The notes under the pieces were generated by a model. The model ran no database searches, had not been told where the DNA came from, and saw only the letters and a program-made list of their open reading frames with translations. Positions 7,400 through 13,562 of a DNA stretch of 14,023 nt are shown one piece after another. This DNA comes from CAYUAG01 sp964554015 (GTDB taxonomy: Bacteria > Zhuqueibacterota > QNDG01 > CAYUAG01). Where the stretch lies: the NCBI GenBank assembly GCA_964554015.1, contig CAZKMO010000090.1:1-14023 (forward strand), read 5' to 3'. Each line of letters opens with the position of its first letter. Position 1 is the stretch's first letter. A program made the position numbers and the translations under genes.

Positions 7400-8347
7400 A
7401 TGAAAATTACCTACATGGATCCTTTATCACGTGCCTGGAAAAGAATGACCAAGGCACTTTTCAAACCTTTTGACCTTAAAAAATGGTTTGTAGTGGGATT
7501 TACCGCCTTTTTAGCCGGTTTAATGGACGGTTATAATGGGGGTAATAAAGTGAATAGCAGTTTTCATAAGGATTATAATGATTTCGATAAGTTCTTTGAA
7601 TTTCCTCATACTGCCTGGAACTGGCTTATGAATAATACTGGCTGGGCAATTCTTATATTTATGGGAATTCTGTGTATTATTGCCCTAATACTATTGTTAA
7701 CCTGGCTGAGTTCGCGAGGGAAATTTATGTTTCTGGATAATGTTATGCATGATAGAGCCCAAGTGGTAAAATCCTGGTATGATTTCAAAAAACAGGGTAA
7801 TTCTCTTTTTTTATGGCGTCTTTGTTTCGGTTTGATCTGTTCTTTTATATTTATTTTATTTTTAATCCAGTGTCTGTCCCTAACCAAAGGCATATATGAA
7901 ACCCATTTCTCTGAATATATTCCCTTGATGACCATAGTAGGAATGGTCCTTCTGGGAGTTTTATTAATTTTTATAATTGCTTTTATAGTTATGCTGGTGG
8001 ACAGTTTCATTGTTCCCCTTATGTATAAACATAACCTTTCCGCCCTCCAGGCCTGGAATAAATTTCTGCCTCTTCTTTCCCGGCATCTGCTTTATTTCAT
8101 ACTTTTTGGTTTATTACTGTTTGTAATTCATATAGTACTCTTGATGTTCATAGTTGTTTTTGGCTTTTTTACCTGCTGTCTAGGATTTGTTTTATTAGTT
8201 CTTCCTTATATCAGCTCGGTGGTTTTGCTTCCGGTTTCCTATACCCTGCGAGGATTCAGCGTAGAGTTCTTTGCGCAATTCGGCTCTGAGTTTTCCTTAA
8301 TCCAGACAAAAAAAAGAAAAACTGCCAAATCGAGTAAAAAGAAATAG
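7400..8347 (+). CDS. Polytopic membrane protein of unknown function
   Basis: I do not recognise a characterised family with certainty. The 315-residue protein begins with an amphipathic stretch 'MDPLSRAWKRMTKALFKPFDLKKWFVVGFTAFLAGL', a start seen in several uncharacterised bacterial and archaeal membrane proteins. It then has about five or six hydrophobic segments, near residues 28-42, 81-103, 138-160, 172-202, 229-257 and 260-285, with short polar loops. The C-terminus is very basic (TKKRKTAKSSKKK) and probably cytoplasmic. No enzymatic motif, ATP-binding site or transporter signature is visible. The start has a strong Shine-Dalgarno (AGGAAGG, 7385-7391) and a promoter upstream at 7294-7322. 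The last 20 bases before the end of the stop codon are repeated at 9780-9799 (see findings). It is probably an integral inner-membrane protein; its function is unknown. Confidence 0.85.
   Translation: MKITYMDPLSRAWKRMTKALFKPFDLKKWFVVGFTAFLAGLMDGYNGGNKVNSSFHKDYNDFDKFFEFPHTAWNWLMNNTGWAILIFMGILCIIALILLLTWLSSRGKFMFLDNVMHDRAQVVKSWYDFKKQGNSLFLWRLCFGLICSFIFILFLIQCLSLTKGIYETHFSEYIPLMTIVGMVLLGVLLIFIIAFIVMLVDSFIVPLMYKHNLSALQAWNKFLPLLSRHLLYFILFGLLLFVIHIVLLMFIVVFGFFTCCLGFVLLVLPYISSVVLLPVSYTLRGFSVEFFAQFGSEFSLIQTKKRKTAKSSKKK
8327..8346 (+). repeat. 20-base direct repeat, copy 1 (3' end of membrane protein gene)
   Basis: The sequence starting AAATCGAGTAAAAAG, encoding the last Lys-Ser-Ser-Lys-Lys-Lys codons and the first two bases of the stop, recurs exactly at 9780-9799. 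Both copies are followed by a T-rich tract. Confidence 0.85.
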
Positions 8348-8422
8348 ATTTTTAATTAAAACTTTCATCTCATTCCCATGATCTGAGAGTGTATGAACAA
8401 GAAAAAAACCTTTCTAAGATTT

Positions 8423-8428
8423 GGAGGA
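8423..8428 (+). promoter_or_regulatory. Shine-Dalgarno deciding the start at 8432
   Basis: GGAGGA lies just before ATG 8432. It favours this start over the in-frame ATG at 8393, which has no comparable site and would put 13 polar or basic residues in front of the signal peptide. Confidence 0.75.
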
Positions 8429-8431
8429 ACT

Positions 8432-8851
8432 ATGAAACGTATTTCAATATTTATTTTTATTCTGTTATTATTCCAATGTACAAAAGATAAAACCCCAATA
8501 AGTCCGCATGAAAATGCATGGACAATGTTACCACGTTCCATGAAGGGCTGGGAACTATATAGCTGGCCGAACGAAAATAAATGGGAATATTCAATTTTAA
8601 CAGGTACCAATAGACTAAAATCATATGATGAGGTAATATCAGGTAATTTAGTTACAGACAACCTAGACTCCCTGAAATTAATTCTCAATAGATTACAGGA
8701 AGGCGAAGTAATCACCTGGGTAGGCCGAAGTTGGTTAGAGAGATGCTGGCAAAAAGATTATAATAATTTGTCTTTACCACCAGAAGAGATCGTGAATGAA
8801 GTAAAACAATATTGTAATTATCATAATTTGATATTAGAGGTTGTCGAATAA
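8432..8851 (+). CDS. Small probable lipoprotein of unknown function
   Basis: The protein has 139 residues from ATG 8432. It opens with a short signal sequence, 'MKRISIFIFILLLFQC', followed by 'TKDKTP'. Cys16 after a hydrophobic core and before a polar linker suggests a lipoprotein, although Gln at -1 departs from the classical lipobox. The mature part contains 'PRSMKGWELYSWPNENKWEYSILTGTNRLKSYDEV', then a helix-like 'LDSLKLILNRLQEGEVITWVGRSWLERCWQ' and 'PPEEIVNEVKQYCNYHNLILEVVE'. The 'KGWELYSW ... W.(Y/F)S(I/L)..GTNRLK' pattern recalls small uncharacterised bacterial proteins I have seen in many genomes, but I cannot assign a function. An in-frame ATG at 8393 is less likely (no Shine-Dalgarno). 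It lies 84 bases after the membrane protein gene, and cotranscription is possible. Confidence 0.75.
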   Translation: MKRISIFIFILLLFQCTKDKTPISPHENAWTMLPRSMKGWELYSWPNENKWEYSILTGTNRLKSYDEVISGNLVTDNLDSLKLILNRLQEGEVITWVGRSWLERCWQKDYNNLSLPPEEIVNEVKQYCNYHNLILEVVE

Positions 8852-8904
8852 AAACCCTTTATTACTCGTTTTCATATCGGAGTTGAGGTCGAGTATTCCT
8901 GATC

Positions 8905-8940
8905 TATTATAAACACGACCTGCAGGTCATGTTTATAATA
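8905..8940. repeat. 36-bp near-perfect palindrome without spacer
   Basis: Arms TATTATAAACA and TGTTTATAATA flank a perfect GACCTGCAGGTC core. The only mismatched pair is C8916 opposite A8929. The arms meet at a central CTGCAG. It lies in a 232-base space (8852-9083) that contains no gene. No T-run follows, so it is not a standard terminator. It may be an operator-like site, a cruciform or a repeat element. Confidence 0.8.
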
Positions 8941-9083
8941 CACTGACTGAAGCTTGTCCCCTGCCTGGTTTGGAAACGCCGCATTACAACAGAAAAAATG
9001 AATATTTATAATCATACTTACCCGTCGTTAGACTGCTCTATAAAAATGTTTAGGGATACAATCTTGTTTGATTGGTGTTAAAA

Positions 9084-9482
9084 ATGAAAAGACTAATAAG
9101 TGCAAAACTTGCTGGTAATATGCTTCTGATCATCTTCGGACTGCTGGCGGTTTTTCATATCCTTGTTTTACTCAATCTTTTACCGTCTAGTATGGTGTGG
9201 GGTGGCCAGGCTGACATCTCAGGATCCAGCCTTCGCACCCTCGAAACCCTCTCTCTCATCTTTACAGTGCTTTTCGCCATAATAATCGCCGTAAAAATCG
9301 GCTATGTCAAAATTCGTAAATTCAAAAGAATAATTACTATCCTTCTTTGGATTATCTTTGGGTACCTGGTTCTCAATACAGCAGGGAATCTGGCATCCAG
9401 TTCATCTATTGAGAAACTGGTGTTCACACCAATAACTATCGTATCTGCATTTTTAGTATTAAGACTGGCAATTGAAAAATAA
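9084..9482 (+). CDS. Small four-helix membrane protein of unknown function
   Basis: The protein has 132 residues from ATG 9084. In-frame TTG 9072 and GTG 9075 are alternatives that would add up to four residues, and no clear Shine-Dalgarno decides between them. There are four hydrophobic segments: about 10-32 (AGNMLLIIFGLLAVFHILVL), 52-74 (LETLSLIFTVLFAIIIAV), 81-103 (IITILLWIIFGYLVLNTAGN) and 110-130. Between the first two is a conserved-looking 'LPSSMVWGGQ' loop. The ending 'FLVLRLAIEK' and the 'VWGG' loop fit a family of small uncharacterised bacterial membrane proteins that I recognise only by pattern. No catalytic or ligand-binding residues stand out. It stands alone between two gene-free spacers, with no obvious operon partner. 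Confidence 0.75.
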   Translation: MKRLISAKLAGNMLLIIFGLLAVFHILVLLNLLPSSMVWGGQADISGSSLRTLETLSLIFTVLFAIIIAVKIGYVKIRKFKRIITILLWIIFGYLVLNTAGNLASSSSIEKLVFTPITIVSAFLVLRLAIEK

Positions 9483-9779
9483 TATCCCGGAACTCCCCAT
9501 GTAAGTCTTTAAAAAATAAATAAACATAGGGATAATAAAAGCACATGACCAAATAATGGACACGGGTTCCGCTCTGTGAGTGTTCTTCACCTCACAGATA
9601 AATGCCGAAGGTGAAGAACTCCTTCGCTAGAAAAGAAAATTTATGAGTTTGAAATAGCATTAATTTTTGTCAAGGGCAAATATTTGGGGGCGTATAAAGT
9701 AGGATTTTCCCTGCCCAACCCAGCGGGATGGATATCCCTCCCCCAAAGAGGCCCACGATGAATATCGAGGGCCATCGGG

Positions 9780-9799
9780 AAATCGAGTAAAAAGAAATA
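9780..9799 (+). repeat. 20-base direct repeat, copy 2
   Basis: This is an exact copy of the 3' end of the membrane protein gene (8327-8346), here in non-coding DNA and followed by a T-run. It marks the right edge of a possible inserted or duplicated segment. Confidence 0.85.
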
Positions 9800-9829
9800 A
9801 TTTTTTTTCTGATAGGAGTTTTATTTCAA

Positions 9830-9857
9830 CTCCTTCTCACAGTCTCGTGGGAACGAG
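9830..9857. repeat. Intergenic palindromic repeat, copy A (degenerate)
   Basis: CTCCTTCTCACAGTCT followed by CGTGGGAACGAG aligns with the repeat at 12345-12372, with three substitutions, one missing C and a differing end. Here the hairpin arms are CTCGT/ACGAG around GGGA. It sits 34 bases upstream of the next start codon. Confidence 0.65.
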
Positions 9858-9878
9858 TATTAATCTACTGTTATCAAG

Positions 9879-9884
9879 AAAGGA
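9879..9884 (+). promoter_or_regulatory. Shine-Dalgarno deciding the start at 9892
   Basis: AAAGGA is seven bases upstream of ATG 9892. The earlier in-frame ORF start (9847) falls inside the palindromic repeat and has no such site. Confidence 0.7.
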
Positions 9885-9891
9885 AACCAAT

Positions 9892-10458
9892 ATGATAGAA
9901 ATCAAAGGATCGGTGTTGAATGATTCTATTAACGCTATTAAGTCGCGATTTGGGAATCAAACCTACAACACTATTATTGATCAATTAAAAGGAGAAACAC
10001 GAGAAATTTTTAACCGTGAGTACATTCTCCCCATGAAATGGTATCCTTTAGATGCCTTTGTTGAATTCCTGGAAATGGATATAAAAATAACGGCACAAGG
10101 AAATGAACAAGAATTAATAAAGCGGTCAGAAACATTGATCGAGCATCAGTTGAAGGGGATATATAAAGTGTTTATCAAGCTTGGATCACCTCAATTTGTG
10201 CTCAATCGTCTTTCTATTATTCATCAGACATATTTTCGAGGAGTAGATATCACGGTAACTATACCGAGTCCTGGTCAAGCCATTATAAGGTATACGGGAT
10301 TTTCTAAGCAGCATAGATTGATAGGTCTATCCATTATTGGTTTTTACCGGAAGGCATTGGAGATTTCCGATGCAAAGAATGTTAGTGCGAAATTTAAAAT
10401 TCCAATAGAGGACGACAAAGGTTATTGCGAACTGATTCTCAGCTGGCGTGGTAAGTAA
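9892..10458 (+). CDS. DUF2378/TIGR02265-like protein
   Basis: The protein has 188 residues from ATG 9892 and is soluble, with no signal peptide or membrane helix. It begins 'MIEIKGSVLNDSINAIKSRFGNQTYNTIIDQL', then 'YILPMKWYPLDAFVEFLEMD', 'EQELIKRSETLIEHQLKGIYKVFIKLGSPQFVLNRLSIIHQTYFRG', 'GQAIIRYTGFSKQHRLIGLSIIGFYRKALEISDAKN'. This order matches the uncharacterised family first noted as numerous paralogues in Myxococcus (TIGR02265, DUF2378): an alpha-helical part with 'WYP', a 'G.Y..F...GSP..(V/L)' segment, and a C-terminal helix ending 'ALE..GA'. The assignment rests on remembered pattern only. The biochemical role of the family is not known to me; a sensory or ligand-binding role is speculation. 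The start at 9847 is rejected because its extra 15 residues would be encoded by a palindromic repeat. Confidence 0.75.
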   Translation: MIEIKGSVLNDSINAIKSRFGNQTYNTIIDQLKGETREIFNREYILPMKWYPLDAFVEFLEMDIKITAQGNEQELIKRSETLIEHQLKGIYKVFIKLGSPQFVLNRLSIIHQTYFRGVDITVTIPSPGQAIIRYTGFSKQHRLIGLSIIGFYRKALEISDAKNVSAKFKIPIEDDKGYCELILSWRGK

Positions 10459-10604
10459 TTAAGAAACGTATGCGTATGGTGTCCCGAATGTAACCTAAAT
10501 AAAAAAACGTGTGAAACAATCCACCAATCAATATTGAAATATGCTCGGCACAGGGTTGAAGACAAGCTTGATTTGGGAGTAATGCTATACAACAAAAAAA
10601 ATAA

Positions 10605-10609
10605 GAGGA
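10605..10609 (+). promoter_or_regulatory. Shine-Dalgarno deciding the start at 10615
   Basis: GAGGA, five bases before ATG 10615, places the start directly before the signal peptide 'MKKIIILLFLI'. The in-frame TTG at 10534 would put 27 polar residues before it. Confidence 0.75.
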
Positions 10610-10614
10610 AAAGA

Positions 10615-12291
10615 ATGAAAAAAATAATTATTTTACTTTTCTTAATAAGTCTTATGTTTTTATTATCCAGACCAGATATTGCAGCCAAGACCAGCACCAA
10701 TAACACATTGTGGGAGTGGAACACATTTATGGGTGGTTCAGGGATTGATAGAGGTCAGTATATTTCTATTGATAGTAATGGTAATATCTATGTTGTGGGT
10801 CAAAGTACAACAACCTGGGGAATTCCAGTAAACGGTTTTACTAAAGATGAAGACGTATTCGTTGCAAAATTAGATAACAATGGCATAATACAATGGAACA
10901 CATTTATGGGAACTGGAGGCTGGGATGATGGCCGGAGTGTTGCCGTGGATAACAGCGGTAACGTTTATGTTACTGGTTACAGTATGTATAACTGGGGCTC
11001 GCCCATAAACCCTCATGCAGCTGAGTATGGAAATTGGGATGTTTTTATTGCAAAATTAAATAGCAGTGGAGTAATGCAATGGAACACGTTTTTGGGAGGT
11101 ACCAGTAATGATGCGGGCTATGGAATTGTTGTAGATGTTGATGGTAATGTTTATGTGACCGGCTCCAGTTCGTCTGACTGGGGTAATCCTATAAACGCAT
11201 ACGCTGGAGGTACTAGTGAAATATTTGTCGCAAAACTCAATAACAGTGGTGTGTTACAATGGAACACGTTTTATGGAGGTACTTTCTGGGATAGTTGGGA
11301 TGAAGGCGAAGACATAGTTTTAGATAATAAAGGTAATATTTTTATAACAGGTTACAGCAAATCTTGGGGATCTCCGATAAACACATATGCCGGAGGTATT
11401 AGTGATATATTTGTCGCAAAACTAAACAACAGTGGTATATTACAATGGAACACTTTTATGGGCAGCTCATCAGAGAATAATTACGAAGAACGAGGCTTAG
11501 GAATCGACTTAGACAAAAACTGTAGTATTTATATTACTGGTTACAGCGATGCAAATTGGGGCTCGACAATACGTGATTACAGTGGTAGTTGGGACGCATT
11601 TACTGCAAAACTGGATAGTAACGGTGTATTACGCTGGAACACCTTTTTGGGATCCGGAGATAGTGATGTTAGTGAAAGTATCGCAGTGGATGGCAGCGGA
11701 AATATTTATATTGTGGGTTACAGCAATGCGAACTGGGACTTGCCGGTAAAGCCTCATAAGGGAATTACAAATGCATTTTCTACAAAACTGAATAGCAGCG
11801 GCGTAATACAATGGCATACATTTATTGGAGATACAACATGGTCCTCAAGAAGCTTTGGCAGAAGTATCGCAGTAGATAATAGCGGTAATATTTATATTGC
11901 AGGTGAAAGCCATCAATCCTGGGGATCTCCGGTAACTGAATATTCAGGAGGTATTTCTGATGCCTTCGCTGTTAAGTTTAATTATAACAATATTACGGGT
12001 CTTCAAACAGGTATGGATTTACCTGAAGGATACAAATTATTCCAAAACTATCCAAATCCCTTTAATCCAATAACCAAAATTTCATATTCCATATCACATT
12101 CAAATTTTGTCAGTTTGAAAATATATGATATAGTTGGAAAAGAAATTAAAACCTTAGTGAGTGAAGTTCAGGATGCAAACACTTATTCCGTTAATTTTGA
12201 TGCAGACAAACTTTCAAGTGGAATATATTTCTACAAATTACAAGTAGGGAATAATTTTGTGGAAACAAAAAAAATGTTGCTTATACAATAA
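10615..12291 (+). CDS. Secreted seven-bladed beta-propeller (SBBP repeats) with type IX secretion sorting domain
   Basis: The protein has 558 residues. It starts with a signal peptide, 'MKKIIILLFLISLMFLLSRP', probably cleaved near residues 23-25. Seven repeats of 59-63 residues follow, each beginning 'W-N/H-T-F-x-G' (at residues 35, 94, 156, 217, 278, 341 and 400). Each carries 'I.(V/L)D..GN(I/V)Y(V/I)(T/V)G.S....WG.P(I/V)' and ends 'D.F.AKL(N/D)..G(V/I)(L/I)QW'. This is the SBBP (seven-bladed beta-propeller) repeat, and seven copies would close one propeller. Residues 472-558 ('YKLFQNYPNPFNP...VSLKIYDIVGKEIKTL...LSSGIYFYKLQ...KKMLLIQ') form the type A C-terminal sorting domain of type IX secretion. 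The protein is expected on or outside the outer membrane; its ligand is unknown. Blades 3-5 are especially alike even at DNA level. No secretion machinery is encoded nearby. Confidence 0.92.
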   Translation: MKKIIILLFLISLMFLLSRPDIAAKTSTNNTLWEWNTFMGGSGIDRGQYISIDSNGNIYVVGQSTTTWGIPVNGFTKDEDVFVAKLDNNGIIQWNTFMGTGGWDDGRSVAVDNSGNVYVTGYSMYNWGSPINPHAAEYGNWDVFIAKLNSSGVMQWNTFLGGTSNDAGYGIVVDVDGNVYVTGSSSSDWGNPINAYAGGTSEIFVAKLNNSGVLQWNTFYGGTFWDSWDEGEDIVLDNKGNIFITGYSKSWGSPINTYAGGISDIFVAKLNNSGILQWNTFMGSSSENNYEERGLGIDLDKNCSIYITGYSDANWGSTIRDYSGSWDAFTAKLDSNGVLRWNTFLGSGDSDVSESIAVDGSGNIYIVGYSNANWDLPVKPHKGITNAFSTKLNSSGVIQWHTFIGDTTWSSRSFGRSIAVDNSGNIYIAGESHQSWGSPVTEYSGGISDAFAVKFNYNNITGLQTGMDLPEGYKLFQNYPNPFNPITKISYSISHSNFVSLKIYDIVGKEIKTLVSEVQDANTYSVNFDADKLSSGIYFYKLQVGNNFVETKKMLLIQ

Positions 12292-12344
12292 AAATCAATT
12301 GCTCTATGATCAATCAAATCGAGTTCTCTGCTTACTCAATCCAC

Positions 12345-12372
12345 CTCCTTCCCACGGTCTCCGTGGGAAGGA
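12345..12372. repeat. Intergenic palindromic repeat, copy B
   Basis: TCCTTCCCACGG (12346-12357) and CCGTGGGAAGGA (12361-12372) make a perfect 12-bp stem with a TCT loop. Outer arms CACCTCC (12342-12348) and GGAGGTG (12390-12396) offer an alternative longer pairing. No T-run follows on the plus strand. It aligns with 9830-9857, so it is a repeat family rather than a unique terminator, although a hairpin here could still stop or protect the transcript of the propeller gene. Confidence 0.75.
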
Positions 12373-12459
12373 ATAGACATCGGTGTTCCGGAGGTGAAAA
12401 AAAACCGTAGAGTACGACTTTTAATTCTTGATAATAATTGATATTACCAGTCAATCAAC

Positions 12460-12464
12460 AGGAG
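12460..12464 (+). promoter_or_regulatory. Shine-Dalgarno deciding the start at 12471
   Basis: AGGAG, six bases before ATG 12471, favours this start over an in-frame one at 12438, which would add 11 residues encoded across the Shine-Dalgarno itself. Confidence 0.75.
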
Positions 12465-12470
12465 AACAGC

Positions 12471-13538
12471 ATGGATCAAAATAAAATAAACCAAATAATA
12501 TTACTGCTGGTTACCCTGATTATATCATTTTTCTTTATATCAATGATCCGTCACTTTATTATTGTTATCCTGACGGCAGGCATATTTTCCGCCCTGTTTC
12601 AGCCTCTCTATAAATTTTTTAAAAAAATCTCCAAAGGAAGAAAAAATCTCAGTGCGGGTATAACCTTATTACTCATTGTTTTTATTATCTTTATACCTCT
12701 GTTGAGTTTACTGGGAATTGTGGCTGGACAAGCTATTAAAATCAGTCAATCCGTACAGCCCTGGATAAGCAAATGGATTGAGCAGCCCAGCACCTTTGAT
12801 CAAATGTTTCAATCCCTGCCTTTTTATGATTCTATAAGTGCCTATCAAAACTTTATATTAGAAAAAGCAGGTATAATTATAAATAAAATAAGTACCTTTT
12901 TATTTAATAAATTATCATCCGCTACCCTTTCCACTGTCAATTTCTTTTTTTTATTTTTCACTTTTCTCTATACAATGTTCTTCTTCCTAAAAGATGGCGG
13001 TGTAATCCTGAATAAAATTCTCTACTATCTGCCCTTAACCGACAAGGATGAAAAACGATTACTGAAAAGATTCACCTCGGTTACCCGGGCCACCATCAAG
13101 GGAACTCTGGTCATCGGAGTAATTCAAGGAGGATTGGCAGGACTTGCTTTCTGGGTTATTGGAATTAAGGAAGCATTATTCTGGGGAACTATTATGACGG
13201 TTTTGTCAATTATTCCTATTGTGGGTTCAACCCTGGTCTGGCTTCCGGCGGTTATAATCCTGGTCGCATCCGGGCAATTTGCAAAAGCTATTGGTTTGTT
13301 TATTTTCTGCGGATTATTAGTTGGCAGTGTGGATAACCTACTCCGTCCCATCCTGGTGGGCAGGGATACTAAAATGCATGAACTATTGATACTGTTCAGC
13401 ACTATAGGTGGTATCAGCCTTTTTGGAATTGTTGGTTTTATTATTGGACCCATCATTGCAGCTTTATTTGTAACTGTCTGGGACATTTACGGGGAAACCT
13501 TTAAAGAATATTTACCAGAGGTAAAAAATAAATCGTGA
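12471..13538 (+). CDS. AI-2E family (PerM/YdiK-type) membrane transporter
   Basis: The protein has 355 residues, usual for the family. An N-terminal pair of helices (about 8-45) is followed by a basic loop 'KFFKKISKGRKNLSAG', a third helix (about 62-90), and a polar domain of about 65 residues predicted outside the membrane. Further helices follow, including 'FFFLFFTFLYTMFFFLKDGG'. The C-terminal half has the family hallmarks: 'GTLVIGVIQGGLAGLAFWVIGIKEALFWGTIMTVLSIIPIVGSTLVWLP', then 'VDNLLRPILVG', 'HELLILFSTIGGISLFGIVGFIIGPIIAAL'. Members include E. coli TqsA (autoinducer-2 export) and various permeases of unknown or sodium/proton-related substrate, so quorum signalling should not be assumed. 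It ends in TGA at 13536-13538. The zinc-ribbon gene follows 24 bases later in the same frame and may be cotranscribed. Confidence 0.92.
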   Translation: MDQNKINQIILLLVTLIISFFFISMIRHFIIVILTAGIFSALFQPLYKFFKKISKGRKNLSAGITLLLIVFIIFIPLLSLLGIVAGQAIKISQSVQPWISKWIEQPSTFDQMFQSLPFYDSISAYQNFILEKAGIIINKISTFLFNKLSSATLSTVNFFFLFFTFLYTMFFFLKDGGVILNKILYYLPLTDKDEKRLLKRFTSVTRATIKGTLVIGVIQGGLAGLAFWVIGIKEALFWGTIMTVLSIIPIVGSTLVWLPAVIILVASGQFAKAIGLFIFCGLLVGSVDNLLRPILVGRDTKMHELLILFSTIGGISLFGIVGFIIGPIIAALFVTVWDIYGETFKEYLPEVKNKS

Positions 13539-13562
13539 GCTTATCTCTCCGTCTTAAGTAAT

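Larger units (their letters stand above)
9483..9891 (+). other. Gene-free spacer with several inverted repeats
   Basis: No convincing gene lies in these 409 bases. Competing stems occupy 9574-9626: CTGTGAG/CTCACAG (9574-9580 with 9591-9597), GTTCTTCACCT/AGGTGAAGAAC (9582-9592 with 9609-9619), and CGAAGG/CCTTCG (9606-9611 with 9621-9626). Further on, TTTGGGGG/CCCCCAAA (9683-9690 with 9740-9747) encloses GGGAT/ATCCC (9725-9729 with 9734-9738). Then come the second copy of a 20-base repeat (9780-9799), a T-run (9801-9808) and a palindromic repeat (9830-9857). A structured leader RNA, a decayed mobile element or a cluster of intergenic repeats are all possible. Confidence 0.6.

Noticed and set aside
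7606..8010. 134-codon open frame antisense to the membrane protein gene
   Set aside because: It is antisense to a gene with good start signals. Its low-complexity composition mirrors the hydrophobic codons of the other strand.
8941..8975. Possible third copy of the window-end hairpin (shared CTTGTCCC...GGAAAC words)
   Set aside because: The shared words are short, spacing differs and the stem does not form. It is not distinguishable from chance.
10534..10614. Earlier TTG start for the propeller protein
   Set aside because: It would bury the signal peptide behind 27 polar residues. ATG 10615 has a proper Shine-Dalgarno and a classical signal peptide.
12471..13538. Quorum-sensing (AI-2) export function
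   Set aside because: The family name comes from one E. coli member. Most members have other or unknown substrates, and no luxS or lsr genes are nearby.
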